DNA of 64,000 bases from Chloroflexota bacterium (lineage in GTDB: Bacteria; Chloroflexota; Dehalococcoidia; GIF9; UBA5629). The stretch lies in assembly GCA_016875875.1 (NCBI GenBank), contig VGOP01000001.1, forward strand, positions 142,501 to 206,500, in the 5' to 3' direction. A program made the translations under genes and the position numbers. Below are positions 7,833 to 17,839 of this stretch, piece by piece (within the stretch, counting starts at the first letter, position 1; every line of letters begins with the position of its first letter). Under the pieces are notes generated by a model that made no database searches, was not told where the DNA came from, and saw only the letters and a program-made list of their open reading frames with translations.

Positions 7833-10800
7833 TCACTGACTTTCTTGTAATTTTAGGCTGTTGTCCCCCAGTATGCTGCAAATTTCCTGTGCTAGTTCTG
7901 GACAATAGCTGATCATGTTTGGTAGTTTCATGTTGACCGTTTCTTCTGAAGTGACTATTGCAAGCAGGACAGTGTCTTGCCCTGGATAGTGGGCGAGAAT
8001 ACCCATAACCTGGTTAAGGCGTGTTACGTCTTCTTCGGTTTTATCGCTTTGGGTGATATTAATGGTTATTTTACGAGGCTGTGGGGGTGGGGTAGCCGGA
8101 TTAGCCTCCTGTTCCTCTTCACCATCAGTCTGGTACTGGCGCACCCGAGAGCAATTAATGCCTACTCGGTCGTCTCTTAATTTCACGGTACCTTCTACCA
8201 GGAGGATTTTGCCTTCTTGCCATATCTCTTTTGTCTGGCCGTAGACCTCGGACCAGGCAGTGACTTCGATGCTGCCGTCAAGGTCTTCCAGAGTCGCTAT
8301 GACGAAAGGTCGCCTGTCTTTGGTATAAAGTTGCCGCATAGAGGTTATCATTCCAGCGATAATCACCTTTTCTCCGACCATTTCAGTATCTATTCCGCCA
8401 CATAGTGCCGTAGCAGTATTGGCTAATTTGGGGGCAATTGAGGCGAGGGGGTGTTCAGAGAAATATACTCCTAGCAGTTCTCTTTCCCAATCAAGTTTGT
8501 CTTTGAGAGGAGCATCAAGATGGTCCAAATTCAAGTTTGGCAGTGGTGCCGGCACAGTATCACCCCAGAGGTCAAACATGCTGGTTTGTCCCGATTCTTT
8601 TAATCGTTGCTCCCACTGGGCCAGAGATATGATTCGGTCGATAGCCTGAAGAAGTGCCCCTCGTGGGGCCAGGGAATCAAAAGCTCCAGCTTTAATTAAA
8701 CTCTCTATAACCTTTTTGTTAATGCTACGCAGTTCAACACGACGGCAGAAATCCTCGATGGATTTGAAAAGGCCGCCTTTTTCCCTAGCCAGTATGATGG
8801 GCTCTATGGCTGCATAGCCGACATTCTTAATGGCGGTCAGGCTGAAGCTGATCGCTGTCTTACTATTTTCCTTCTCGATAGCGAAGCTGGCCTGGCTTTT
8901 GTTAACGTTTGGAGGTAATACAGAGATACCCAGGCGGCGGCATTCGGCAATTGCCGGGGGCAGTCTGTCTGAATGAGCAGCATAGGTGTTTAAGAAGGCA
9001 GTCATGTACTCAACGGGGTAGTTGGCTTTGAGATAGGCTGTTTCGTAAGCGATTAGGGCGTAGCTCACGCTATGGGCTTTATTGAAGGCATAGCCAGCGA
9101 AAGGCTCGATCAAGGCAAAAATCTCAGTAGCTAGTTCAGCAGACACCCCATTTTTCTTGGCACCGTTTATGAAGTTTTGCCGTTCCTTTTTCATCACTTC
9201 GGATATTTTCTTCCCCATGGCTTTGCGGAAAATATCAGCTTGGCCTAAACTGTAGCCGGCTAGAGCCTGAACTATATGGAGTACTTGGTCCTGGTAAACA
9301 ATGACGCCATAAGTTTCTTCTAGAATCTTCTTGACGGTGGGATGGGGATAACGGATGGACTCAATTCCATGTTTAGCTTTAATAAATGTAAGTATGTGCT
9401 CCATTGGCCCAGGGCGATAAAGGGCAACCATGGCTGCGATGTCATTGAAAGTAGTTGGCTTAAGTTCCTTTATGTAGCGGCGCATACCGGCGCTTTCTAA
9501 TTGAAAAATGCCGCCGGTTTCTCCAGAGGCGAGTAATTCAAAAGTTGCTGAATCAGCTAGTGGGATATGCTGCAAGTCTATGGAGATGCCGCGATTTTCA
9601 GCGATTATTTCTCTGGCCTTGGCTAAGAGGGTGAGATTGGCCAGTCCCAGGAAATCCAGTTTGAGCAGCCCGAGGCGAGCAACGCTTTCCATAGAGAACT
9701 GAGTCATGGTTGCAGCCTGTTCATTGTCTTTGGTAGCGCGCTGCAATGGCATATATTGAGTCAGGGGTTCTCTGGATATGACTACTCCAGCGGCATGAGT
9801 ACTAGCGTGACGGGCTATGCCTTCTAGCTTCTTAGCGGTGTCAACCAGATTCCGGATTGCACTATCTTCATGGTAAATATCGTACAGCTTTTTATTCTCG
9901 GCTAAAGCTTGGTCGAGGGTTATATTCGGCCTGGGTGTAACAAGTCGGGCTACTCTGTCAACCTGGCTGTAAGGCATACCTAAAGCTCTGCCTACATCTC
10001 TGAGGGCAGCCCTGGCACCTAAAGTGCCGAAGGTGATAATTTGGGCTACATGGTCAGGCCTGTATTTTTGGGTGACATAGGCTATCATCTCATCACGTCG
10101 ATCGTCTTGGAAATCTAAATCGATGTCTGGTGGCTCGCGGCGCTCTATATTTAAGAAGCGTTCGAAGACCAACTTGTTAGGCAGTGGGTCGATGTTGGTG
10201 ATGCCTAGACAGTAGAGAGCCAGACTTGCGGCAGCGCTGCCTCGGACACCGAAAAGGATGTTTTGTTTTTTGGCGAAGGAGACGAGATCCCAGACGACAA
10301 GAAAATAGTCGGCAAATTGCGTTTGTTTGATAACCTCCAGTTCGTAAGCCAACCGCTGTTCGATTTCTGGGGTGGGTGATGGATAGCGGTGTTTTAGCCC
10401 CTGCCAGCAGAGTTCAGCCAGGTAATCGTCCGCTGCCTTGCCTTCGGGTAAATCAATTCTTGGGAGATGAAGCCGACCAAACTCCATATCTAATTGGCAC
10501 ATATCGGCGATTTTCTGTGTGTTATCTAGAGCTTGGGGTAAGTCGGCGAACATCTCTGCCATTTCTTTAGGACTTTTCAGATAGAAGAAATCACCGGCCA
10601 TCTTGAGCCTTTTTTCGTCGTAAATGGAGGTATTAGTTTGGATGCAGAGCAGCAGTTCTTGAATGGGCGAGTCTTCTTTATTGATGTAATGTGTGTCATT
10701 GGTAGCCACAATGGGTATATTTAGTTTGGAAGATAGGGAAAGAAGTCCTTTGTTGATTGGTTCGAGCTCGGGGATGGGGTGCCTTTGAATTTCCAAGTAA

Positions 10801-11297
10801 TAATCGTTGAAGGTCTCCTTGTACCAGATGGCCTGTGTGGCTGCATCTTCAAGGCGTCCTTCCAATATGAGGCGGGGCAGTTCGCCGTGTGCACAGGCGG
10901 ATAGTGCGATAAGGCCTTCATGGTGCTGTGCCAGAAGCTCTTTGTCCACCCTTGGCTTATAATAGAAGCCTTCAAGGTGTGCCTTGGTAATCAGCTGAAT
11001 CAAGTTGGTATAGCCTTGCTGGTTTTTGGCAAGCAAGACCAAATGGTATGGAGTCTTATCGCTGGCATTTCGACTCTGACGGTTGGATTCAGCAACATAA
11101 GTTTCACAGCCGATAATAGGTTTTACGCCAGCATCTTTGGCCGCTGTGTAAAAATCGATGACGCCGTGCATGCTGCCATGGTCGGTGATGGCTAAGCTAG
11201 TCATGCCTAGTGCCTTGGCTTTGGCAATAAGCTGGGGAATGCGGCATAAACCGTCAAGCAGGCTATACTCACTGTGTACGTGAAGATGGGTAAACAT
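7833..11297 (-). CDS. dnaE: DNA polymerase III subunit alpha
   Basis: Replicative polymerase catalytic subunit, 1154 residues (typical). The N-terminus MFTHLHVHSEYSLLDG begins the PHP domain; polymerase catalytic aspartates lie in PDIDLDFQDD (390-399). The palm and fingers follow, then a helix-hairpin-helix region and an OB-fold near residues 970-1060 (VIIAGMITSMRQLYTKDRRP start). The PHP domain keeps the HxH and further His residues (ITDHGSMHG), so proofreading-type metal binding is possible. No frameshift seen. It is transcribed toward the crotonase gene and divergently from the DUF1461 gene. Confidence 0.96.
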   Translation of the reverse strand: MFTHLHVHSEYSLLDGLCRIPQLIAKAKALGMTSLAITDHGSMHGVIDFYTAAKDAGVKPIIGCETYVAESNRQSRNASDKTPYHLVLLAKNQQGYTNLIQLITKAHLEGFYYKPRVDKELLAQHHEGLIALSACAHGELPRLILEGRLEDAATQAIWYKETFNDYYLEIQRHPIPELEPINKGLLSLSSKLNIPIVATNDTHYINKEDSPIQELLLCIQTNTSIYDEKRLKMAGDFFYLKSPKEMAEMFADLPQALDNTQKIADMCQLDMEFGRLHLPRIDLPEGKAADDYLAELCWQGLKHRYPSPTPEIEQRLAYELEVIKQTQFADYFLVVWDLVSFAKKQNILFGVRGSAAASLALYCLGITNIDPLPNKLVFERFLNIERREPPDIDLDFQDDRRDEMIAYVTQKYRPDHVAQIITFGTLGARAALRDVGRALGMPYSQVDRVARLVTPRPNITLDQALAENKKLYDIYHEDSAIRNLVDTAKKLEGIARHASTHAAGVVISREPLTQYMPLQRATKDNEQAATMTQFSMESVARLGLLKLDFLGLANLTLLAKAREIIAENRGISIDLQHIPLADSATFELLASGETGGIFQLESAGMRRYIKELKPTTFNDIAAMVALYRPGPMEHILTFIKAKHGIESIRYPHPTVKKILEETYGVIVYQDQVLHIVQALAGYSLGQADIFRKAMGKKISEVMKKERQNFINGAKKNGVSAELATEIFALIEPFAGYAFNKAHSVSYALIAYETAYLKANYPVEYMTAFLNTYAAHSDRLPPAIAECRRLGISVLPPNVNKSQASFAIEKENSKTAISFSLTAIKNVGYAAIEPIILAREKGGLFKSIEDFCRRVELRSINKKVIESLIKAGAFDSLAPRGALLQAIDRIISLAQWEQRLKESGQTSMFDLWGDTVPAPLPNLNLDHLDAPLKDKLDWERELLGVYFSEHPLASIAPKLANTATALCGGIDTEMVGEKVIIAGMITSMRQLYTKDRRPFVIATLEDLDGSIEVTAWSEVYGQTKEIWQEGKILLVEGTVKLRDDRVGINCSRVRQYQTDGEEEQEANPATPPPQPRKITINITQSDKTEEDVTRLNQVMGILAHYPGQDTVLLAIVTSEETVNMKLPNMISYCPELAQEICSILGDNSLKLQESQ

Positions 11298-11387
11298 AAG
11301 ACTTTTCTTGGGGGTCTGCCTCTAATTATAGCACAGGGTTTTAGATGAGTGCCTTTGGTGGTTTTAAGGAAATTAAAAATTTTTCTA

Positions 11388-11417
11388 TTGACAACTCGGA
11401 TGTATACTGGCTATCAT
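11388..11417 (+). promoter_or_regulatory. Promoter for the DUF1461 gene
   Basis: TTGACA (11388-11393), 18-base spacer, TATCAT (11412-11417). It lies inside an upstream extension of the open frame, so translation should begin downstream at ATG 11442. Confidence 0.5.
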
Positions 11418-11441
11418 CAGCTTTGGTTTTGGGGTAGTGAA

Positions 11442-12140
11442 ATGAAGATCGCTCAAAGTGTAGTCTATTGGTTGTTTGTGTGTTGCTTGGCTGTACTGCT
11501 GCTAACAAGCACTATTTGCTGGGAGGTAAATGAGCTTAGGCTTTATGAATATGGCTTCGACAAATATGAAATAAGCCAGGCCACTGATATCGATAAGCCA
11601 CAGTTAAGGAATGTGGCCCAGCATTTGATTGATTACTTCAATCTAAGGATAGATACAGTACAGATTACGGTCGTCAAAGGACTTGAAAAGTTTGACCTGT
11701 TCAATGAGCGGGAGTTGACTCATCTCGAGGATGTAAGAAAATTAATTCAGTTGGACTATTGGGTGCAAAGAGGGGCTTTTCTCCTAATAGTCATCTGTGC
11801 CCTTGCACTGTTTTTGGGTTTCAGGGTTAGGTGGTGGGCATTGGTCAAAGGCTTATCTTGGGGAAGCTTGATTACTGTGGGGCTGATGGTTAGCCTGGCT
11901 CTTTGGGCGTTCTTTGGCTTCAAGCAGTTTTTTACTCTCTTCCACGTGGTTAGCTTCCCAAATGAATACTGGATGCTTGACCCGGCAAAGGATTACCTGA
12001 TTAGGTTATTTCCCGAAGGATTTTTCTATGATGCGGCTCTGTTCGGTTTTGGAGCTGTTATATTGGAAGCTTTGCTCATTGGCGGTATTGCCTTGGGTAT
12101 CTTGAAATTGAAGGTAGTAAACAGGAAACGGACTGACTAG
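11442..12140 (+). CDS. DUF1461 / TIGR01906 family integral membrane protein
   Basis: A 232-residue protein with a hydrophobic segment at residues 5-22, an extracytoplasmic part with the family-typical KFDLFNERELTHLEDV stretch, and three more hydrophobic segments (about 100-120, 130-150 and 195-220). This layout matches the TIGR01906 membrane family, whose function is not established. The start is ATG 11442, because a TTGACA promoter element sits in the longer frame upstream. Divergent from dnaE. Confidence 0.75.
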   Translation: MKIAQSVVYWLFVCCLAVLLLTSTICWEVNELRLYEYGFDKYEISQATDIDKPQLRNVAQHLIDYFNLRIDTVQITVVKGLEKFDLFNERELTHLEDVRKLIQLDYWVQRGAFLLIVICALALFLGFRVRWWALVKGLSWGSLITVGLMVSLALWAFFGFKQFFTLFHVVSFPNEYWMLDPAKDYLIRLFPEGFFYDAALFGFGAVILEALLIGGIALGILKLKVVNRKRTD

Positions 12141-12171
12141 TAAAACGGTATTTGGGAAGAACTGGGGCAGG

Positions 12172-12408
12172 CTATATGTTGCAGCTGCTGCAGCTGGAAG
12201 AGGTACAGCCAGAACATGAGCCGGCGGTTCCAGCTATAGGTGTAGATTCGCCACCGCTGCTTTTGGAAAATGAGGAGAACCGAGAGAGAACTCGTTTAGC
12301 AGCATGCTGGCATCGGGGGCATGAAGCATCTTCGTTTGCTTTGCTTAGGGAGCGTAACAATTCAAACCTGCAATTACACTCGGGGCAAATATATTCATAA
12401 ATTGGCAT
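12172..12408 (-). CDS. FmdB-type zinc ribbon protein
   Basis: A 78-residue protein beginning MPIYEYICPECNCRFE, the hallmark of the FmdB regulatory zinc-ribbon family, with the second pair in SCPRCQHAAKR. The tail is rich in Ser, Gly and Cys (CSGCTSSSCSSC), common in this family. Function is undefined; the original member was a putative formamidase/amidase regulator. GGAG lies about 8 bases before the start. Convergent with the DUF1461 gene. Confidence 0.88.
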   Translation of the reverse strand: MPIYEYICPECNCRFELLRSLSKANEDASCPRCQHAAKRVLSRFSSFSKSSGGESTPIAGTAGSCSGCTSSSCSSCNI

Positions 12409-12529
12409 CCTGCTCTCCGAATAATAGTTTACCTGGCAACTGCCGCTGAGTCAAACTTCAATTTGACAAAACCGATGCAGGTGCTTAAAGTGTCCGTAGC
12501 AGGCTATTATTTTTAGTTAAATTGTGCGG

Positions 12530-12535
12530 TATAAT
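12530..12535 (+). promoter_or_regulatory. -10 element (TATAAT) upstream of the Lon-like protease gene
   Basis: A perfect TATAAT with a poor -35 (TTATTT at 12507-12512, 17 bases upstream). Predicted leader about 40 bases to ATG 12583. Confidence 0.4.
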
Positions 12536-12582
12536 AAAATCATCTCAGTCCAAGCAAAATTAGGATATCGACGGAGAAAACC

Positions 12583-15012
12583 ATGAGCATTGAGAAATAT
12601 GAAGTTTCGGCAGATAAGTTACGCTGGCAATGTGATCCTACCCTTTTTGACTTTGAATGTACTAAAGACCTAGCGCCATTGCGGGAATTCGTCGGGCAGG
12701 ATAGGGCAATACGCGCCATCGAATTTGGCTTGTCTATGGATAAAGATGGGTACAATATATATGTGGCTGGACTGACTGGGACGGGGAAAACCTCAGCAGT
12801 CAAAAGCCAGATTGATAAACTGCTTGAGGGTAGGCAAGCGTCGCAACTGGTGCAACCTCCGGAAGATTGGTTCTATCTTCACAACTTCACAGCTCCTGAG
12901 AGGCCGCAGATTTTAAATCTCCCCCAAGGGAAAGGCAAAGTTTTTAAAGAGCAAATAAACAGCCTGTTGCAGAGAATTAAGGAAGAGCTGGCTAAGACGT
13001 TTTCCAGTGAAGAATACAAGATAGAAAGGAAAGGGATTGTAGAAACGAGCCAGTCTGAGCAAAAGAAGCTTTTCGAAGATGTGGATGAAGAGGCTCAGCG
13101 GGAAAACTTTCGATTTCAGATCACTCCGATGGGCCCAGCCTTGATTCCTCTGGTGGATGGGAAACCTCTGTCTCAGGATGAGTATGCGGCACTGGAGGAG
13201 TCGGTGCGTGAGCAGATAGAAAAAAGGCAGGCTGAATTGCTGGGAAAGCTCCAGTCTACTTACGAAAAAGCTAAGGAGCTAGAAAGGGAAACAGCGGAGA
13301 AGCTGCAGAATATTGACAAAGCAGTGGCCGATTTTACCATAGCCAGGCTATTTGATAGCCTGATGCAAGAATATAAGGACTCAGAAAAGATTGGCCGTTA
13401 TCTCACTAATTTGAAATCCTATACTATGGACAATCTGGATGTATTTAAAGAGAAAGAAGAGCCGACACAATTTGTCTTTGGTGTGCCTGCCAGTTACATT
13501 GCGCGTGGTCGTGACCCCTTTCTTCCTTTTCAGGTGAATGTATTTGTGGATAACAGTGTTACCAAGGGGCCGCCGGTAATCGTCGAGCCCAATCCCAACT
13601 ATGCTAATCTGTTTGGCAAGATGGAGAGGCGTTTTTTCTTCGGCGGATATCTTAGTGACCACACCATGTTGAAGCCCGGTGCTATTCATCTGGCTAACGG
13701 TGGCTATCTATTGCTCAGTGCTATGGACGTGGTGACTAATCCTGCTGTCTGGCCGGCTTTGAAGCGGGCTATTAAGACTAAAGAAGTAGGCATTGAAGAC
13801 CCTATGGAGCAATTTGGGCTTATCATTTCTCAGGGCTCGAGGCCGGAACCTATGCCGGTAAATGTTAAGGTAGTTCTCATTGGTGATAGTATGCTATATC
13901 AGTTACTCTCTATTTATGATGAGGACTTCTGGGAGACTTTTAGGGTAAAAGCAGATTTCGATTTTCAGATTGATAGGACTAAAGAAAATATGATGGCTTT
14001 TGCTGCTTTTATAGCTGGTTGTTGTGAGGATTGTGAGTTGCGCCATTTTGACCCCACTGGGGTGGCTAGGGTGGTGGAATATGCCGCTCGAATGGTGGCC
14101 GACCAAGAGAAATTATCATCTAGATTTGCCCAGATTATGGAATTGGTACAGGAAGCAGAATATTGGGCGCGTAAGGATAATGCTTCGCTTGTAGCTGGGC
14201 GGTATGTAGAGGTGGCAGTTGAAGAGAGGCGCTTCCGGCATAGCCTGCCTGATGAGCGGATCAGAGAGTTGATTGATAATGGAACTATTATGATAGATGT
14301 TGAAGGTGTAGTAGTAGGTCAGGTGAACGGTCTTAGCCTGTATAGCCTAGGTGATGTGACCTTCGGAAAACCATCGCGTATAACCTGCAAGACGTTTCTG
14401 GGACGCGGGGGCGTTATCAACATTGAAAGGGAATCCCAGCTCAGTGGCAGGATTCACGATAAGGGTGTTCTGATCCTCAGCGGCTATATGGGTTGGAGGT
14501 ATGCTCAGGACAATCCTCTTTCGCTGTCTGCCAGCGTGTGTTTTGAACAGTCTTATGAAGGTGTGGAAGGGGACAGTGCTGCTTCCGCAGAGCTCTATGC
14601 TCTGCTCTCCAGCTTATCGGATGTGCCCATAAGGCAAAATATTGCGGTCACTGGCTCAGTGAACCAAAAAGGTGAAATACAACCTATCGGCGGGGTGAAC
14701 CAGAAAATTGAAAGCTTTTTCCAGGTTTGCAAAGCTAAAGGTCTTAGTGGGGATCAAGGTGTAATCACACCACAGCAGAATTTGAGAAATCTTATGTTAC
14801 AGCAGGAAGTGGTAGATGCAGTAAAACAGGGCAAATTCCACGTATATGCGGTGAGCACCGTTGATGAAGGTATAGAGATTCTTACCGGTGTGGAGGTAGG
14901 GGCGAAAAGTGAGGTTGGCACATATCAAGATAGTAGCATTAATTACAAAGTAGACAAGAAATTGAAAGAAATGGCAGCGAAGCTAAGGCGGTTTTCCGTT
15001 CCACCAGCCTAG
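12583..15012 (+). CDS. Lon-like ATP-dependent protease (LonB/LonC type)
   Basis: An 809-residue AAA+ serine protease. The Walker A loop GLTGTGKT is at 63-70. The long middle part (about 120-240) is rich in charged residues and likely coiled coil, and the AAA core resumes with ANGGYLLLSAMDVV. The C-terminal Lon peptidase domain carries the Ser-Lys dyad: S665 in GDSAAS and K708 in GGVNQK. The architecture (AAA_32 plus Lon_C) is that of Lon-like proteases without the Lon N-terminal substrate domain. No transmembrane segment seen. Monocistronic with its own -10 element. Confidence 0.9.
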   Translation: MSIEKYEVSADKLRWQCDPTLFDFECTKDLAPLREFVGQDRAIRAIEFGLSMDKDGYNIYVAGLTGTGKTSAVKSQIDKLLEGRQASQLVQPPEDWFYLHNFTAPERPQILNLPQGKGKVFKEQINSLLQRIKEELAKTFSSEEYKIERKGIVETSQSEQKKLFEDVDEEAQRENFRFQITPMGPALIPLVDGKPLSQDEYAALEESVREQIEKRQAELLGKLQSTYEKAKELERETAEKLQNIDKAVADFTIARLFDSLMQEYKDSEKIGRYLTNLKSYTMDNLDVFKEKEEPTQFVFGVPASYIARGRDPFLPFQVNVFVDNSVTKGPPVIVEPNPNYANLFGKMERRFFFGGYLSDHTMLKPGAIHLANGGYLLLSAMDVVTNPAVWPALKRAIKTKEVGIEDPMEQFGLIISQGSRPEPMPVNVKVVLIGDSMLYQLLSIYDEDFWETFRVKADFDFQIDRTKENMMAFAAFIAGCCEDCELRHFDPTGVARVVEYAARMVADQEKLSSRFAQIMELVQEAEYWARKDNASLVAGRYVEVAVEERRFRHSLPDERIRELIDNGTIMIDVEGVVVGQVNGLSLYSLGDVTFGKPSRITCKTFLGRGGVINIERESQLSGRIHDKGVLILSGYMGWRYAQDNPLSLSASVCFEQSYEGVEGDSAASAELYALLSSLSDVPIRQNIAVTGSVNQKGEIQPIGGVNQKIESFFQVCKAKGLSGDQGVITPQQNLRNLMLQQEVVDAVKQGKFHVYAVSTVDEGIEILTGVEVGAKSEVGTYQDSSINYKVDKKLKEMAAKLRRFSVPPA

Positions 15013-15128
15013 GAAAAGGAGACTGCTAAGGCACAAACACTTTGCTACCCAATCCGGTTAAATATAGCCTGACTTACCATTATTTATGTTCTTCTCCCGA
15101 ACAGAGTTGTTTTTTTCTCTGTCATCCC

Positions 15129-15158
15129 TTGGTGAACTGTTTCGCGCAATGTTATACT
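15129..15158 (+). promoter_or_regulatory. Promoter abutting nadE
   Basis: TTGGTG (15129-15134), 18-base spacer, TATACT (15153-15158). Only ten bases separate the -10 box from GTG 15169, and no Shine-Dalgarno sequence is present, so the transcript would be leaderless or nearly so. Confidence 0.5.
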
Positions 15159-15168
15159 AGCAACTAGT

Positions 15169-15906
15169 GTGATAAAGTCATCAATTGACGAACTAGCTCA
15201 GAAGCTCATTTCATGGATCAGAGAGACAGTCTTGGCAGCTGGGGGTAAAGGGGTGGTCTTGGGAATGAGCGGTGGGATCGACTCCTCTGTAGCTGCAGTA
15301 TTATCTAAGCGTGCCTTTCCTGAGGCAATTCTAGGAGTCATTATGCCCTGTCATAGCAGTAACATCGATAGAGAGCATGCAGAGCTTGTTGCTGCCAGGT
15401 TTAATATACCTACTAAAGTTGTTGTTCTCGATGAGGTATTTGACATTTTGATTAAGGCTTTGCCGGGTGATGGCTATGATGCGGCGACAGGGAAACTGGC
15501 GGGAAATAATATCAAACCCAGGCTGCGGATGGTTGCCCTCTATTATTTTGCCAACCGTCTTAATTATCTAGTAGTGGGCGCCAGCAATAGAAGTGAATTG
15601 TCGGTTGGCTATTTTACCAAGCATGGAGATGGTGGCTCAGACCTTATGCCTTTGGGAAACTTGGTCAAAAGCCAGGTGCGGGATTTGGCCAGGTATTTGG
15701 ATATCCCTAGAGAGATTATTGATAAGCCACCTTCGGCAGGTTTGTGGGAGGGGCAGACAGATGAGGGAGAGTTGGGGCTAACCTATAACGAGCTTGACCG
15801 TTACTTGACTACAGGTGAAGCTGAGAAAAGAATTAAAGAGAAGATTGATTTCATGATAAGCAAGAGCGCACATAAAAGCTGCCCTCCGCCTATTTCGCCA
15901 CTATAA
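15169..15906 (+). CDS. nadE: NH3-dependent NAD+ synthetase
   Basis: Amidates deamido-NAD to NAD+, the final step of NAD synthesis. The ATP-pyrophosphatase loop SGGIDS is at residues 34-39. GASNRSELSVGYFTKHGDGG and DKPPSAGLWEGQTDEGELG are typical NadE segments. At 245 residues it lacks a glutaminase domain, so ammonia is the likely donor. The start is GTG with no ribosome binding site but with a -10 box ten bases upstream. It precedes recA by about 80 bases. Confidence 0.93.
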   Translation: MIKSSIDELAQKLISWIRETVLAAGGKGVVLGMSGGIDSSVAAVLSKRAFPEAILGVIMPCHSSNIDREHAELVAARFNIPTKVVVLDEVFDILIKALPGDGYDAATGKLAGNNIKPRLRMVALYYFANRLNYLVVGASNRSELSVGYFTKHGDGGSDLMPLGNLVKSQVRDLARYLDIPREIIDKPPSAGLWEGQTDEGELGLTYNELDRYLTTGEAEKRIKEKIDFMISKSAHKSCPPPISPL

Positions 15907-15984
15907 ATTATAATCCATTGACTATGGGTTGTGTTGGCATAATACGTATGTTATGATTCGCTTGGCTCTTAGAGGAGGGAAGAG

Positions 15985-17022
15985 ATGGCTTCAGAGAAAG
16001 AGAAAGCACTGGAACTGGCAGTAAGTCGTATTGAGAAGCAGTTTGGTGAGGGTTCTATTATGAAGTTGGGTGAACTCTCGGCGAGAATGGTAGCGGAGGC
16101 TATTCCGACCGGCTCGCTGAGTTTAGATTTAGCCTTGGGGATAGGTGGCATTCCTCGAGGACGTGTCACTGAGATTTTTGGTGCCGAGGCTTCAGGTAAG
16201 ACCACTCTCGCCCAGCACATAATTGCTGAAGCTCAGAAACTTGGTGGTATTGCTGTCTATGTCGATGCGGAGCATGCGCTTGACACTGCCTACGCGGCTA
16301 ATTGCGGGGTGAAGGTTGAAGATTTGCGCATATCCCAGCCTGATGATGGGGAGGAAGCTTTGGGGATAACAGAAGAACTGGTAAGAAGTGGAGCCGTGGA
16401 TATAATAGCCATTGATAGTGTGGCTGCCTTGGTGCCTCGGGCTGAGATAGAGGGGGAGATGGGTGATGCTCATATTGGTTTGCAAGCGCGATTGATGTCA
16501 CAGGCGTTAAGGAAATTAGTAGCGGCAATTAGCAAATCACATACCGCTGTAGTTTTTATTAACCAGCTGAGGGAAAAGGTGGGCATCATTTTTGGTAGCC
16601 CGGAGGTCACTCCCGGGGGTAGAGCCTTGAAATTTTATAGCTCAGTGCGGATTGATTTGAGGCGGGTTGATTCTATTAAACAGGGTTCTGAAGTGGTGGG
16701 TACTAGGGTTCGGGCCAGGGTAGTGAAGAATAAAATGGCCCCTCCTTTTCGCTCTGCCGAATTTGACATAATGTTTGGGCGTGGTAAATGTGGTATAAGT
16801 AAAGAAGGTGATATTATTGATTTAGGCGTTGCTCTGGGGATAGTAAAAAAGGCCGGTACTTTTTTTACTTACGGTGACCTTAAGTTGGGCCAGGGACGAG
16901 AGAATTCTAGAGATTACCTATGGCAGCATGCTGACCTGGCTTTGAAGATAGAGCGCGAGATAAGAGCTGCGGCAATGTCTTCGCCGGGCCCAGGTATCGA
17001 AACGAAGGAAGTTCTCGAGTAA
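15985..17022 (+). CDS. recA: Recombinase RecA
   Basis: DNA strand-exchange ATPase of 345 residues. Walker A is GAEASGKTT (66-74), where most RecA proteins have GPESSGKTT. The [23 protein letters not shown] and [16 protein letters not shown] (loop L2) segments are conserved. AGAGGAGGGAAG precedes the ATG. A TTGACT element (15918-15923) with TAATAC (15940-15945) may be its promoter. I see no clear GAAC-N4-GTTC LexA box. recX follows, the usual regulatory partner. Confidence 0.97.
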   Translation: MASEKEKALELAVSRIEKQFGEGSIMKLGELSARMVAEAIPTGSLSLDLALGIGGIPRGRVTEIFGAEASGKTTLAQHIIAEAQKLGGIAVYVDAEHALDTAYAANCGVKVEDLRISQPDDGEEALGITEELVRSGAVDIIAIDSVAALVPRAEIEGEMGDAHIGLQARLMSQALRKLVAAISKSHTAVVFINQLREKVGIIFGSPEVTPGGRALKFYSSVRIDLRRVDSIKQGSEVVGTRVRARVVKNKMAPPFRSAEFDIMFGRGKCGISKEGDIIDLGVALGIVKKAGTFFTYGDLKLGQGRENSRDYLWQHADLALKIEREIRAAAMSSPGPGIETKEVLE

Positions 17023-17093
17023 GCTGTACTCTTCTGCATATCTGTTATCCGCCCAGAGCAAAAATTAAAAGCTTGTATCTCGAGGAGGTTTAA

Positions 17094-17726
17094 GTGGGGG
17101 TGATTACAGCTCTGAGGGTAAACGGTAAGAAAAAGCAAGTCAGTGTCTTTGTTGACGGCTCCTTTTCGTTTTCCATCGGTGATGAGGTGGCAGTAACAGC
17201 TGGTATCAAAGTTGGCCAACACTTGTCGGCAGAGCAGATTAAAGAACTGAAGCAAGTTGACATTTTTCAGAACTGTTTTGAGGCCGCTTTGCACTATCTC
17301 GGCTATCGTCCTAGAAGTGAGGCTGAAGTAAGACAACGACTACATCGTCGAGGTTTCAATGATGAGGTGGTGGATAAAGTTATTATTAAGCTAAAGGAGC
17401 GCAGCCTGATTGATGATGAAGCTTTTGCCCAATATTGGAAGGACAGTCGCCAGTCATTCAGGCCTCGAAGCCGAAGGCTGATAAAACTTGAGTTGCGGCA
17501 AAAGGGTGTGGCTAGTGAAACAGCTAATGAGGTAGTGGCCGATTTGGATGATGAAGCTGCCGCTTATAGGGTAGGATTAAGGAAGGCGCGTGTTTTGTCT
17601 GGCTCGGATCATAGTGAATTCCGTCGCCGTTTGGTCGGTTATCTTCGGCGGCGCGGCTTTGATTATGGTACTATTAGTGCTGTTGTGGTGCGTTTGTGGC
17701 AAGAGCGGCAAACTGACTCTGCGTAA
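17094..17726 (+). CDS. recX: Regulatory protein RecX
   Basis: Modulates RecA filament growth. The 210-residue protein shows the helical repeat signature: ALHYLGYRPRSEAEVRQRL, then the DDEAFAQYW segment and a third repeat ending FDYGTISAVV. Start GTG 17094 with GAGGAGG seven bases upstream. Lies 70 bases downstream of recA, so probably cotranscribed. A weak hairpin follows the gene. Confidence 0.92.
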   Translation: MGVITALRVNGKKKQVSVFVDGSFSFSIGDEVAVTAGIKVGQHLSAEQIKELKQVDIFQNCFEAALHYLGYRPRSEAEVRQRLHRRGFNDEVVDKVIIKLKERSLIDDEAFAQYWKDSRQSFRPRSRRLIKLELRQKGVASETANEVVADLDDEAAAYRVGLRKARVLSGSDHSEFRRRLVGYLRRRGFDYGTISAVVVRLWQERQTDSA

Positions 17727-17748
17727 TGTCCCTGAATAGGACATTTGT
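17725..17748 (+). terminator. Possible Rho-independent terminator after recX
   Basis: AATGTCC (17725-17731), 7-base loop, GGACATT (17739-17745), followed by a short T-containing run (TGTTT). The stem is short, so this may be a pause rather than a terminator. Confidence 0.35.
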
Positions 17749-17839
17749 TTGACACCAGCTCGGCGAAGGTTTACTATTATTAGAGGGATGATTGAGGGGT
17801 TCTATATTATGTGGTGTTTTAGGAAAGTGAGGCAGTTAA

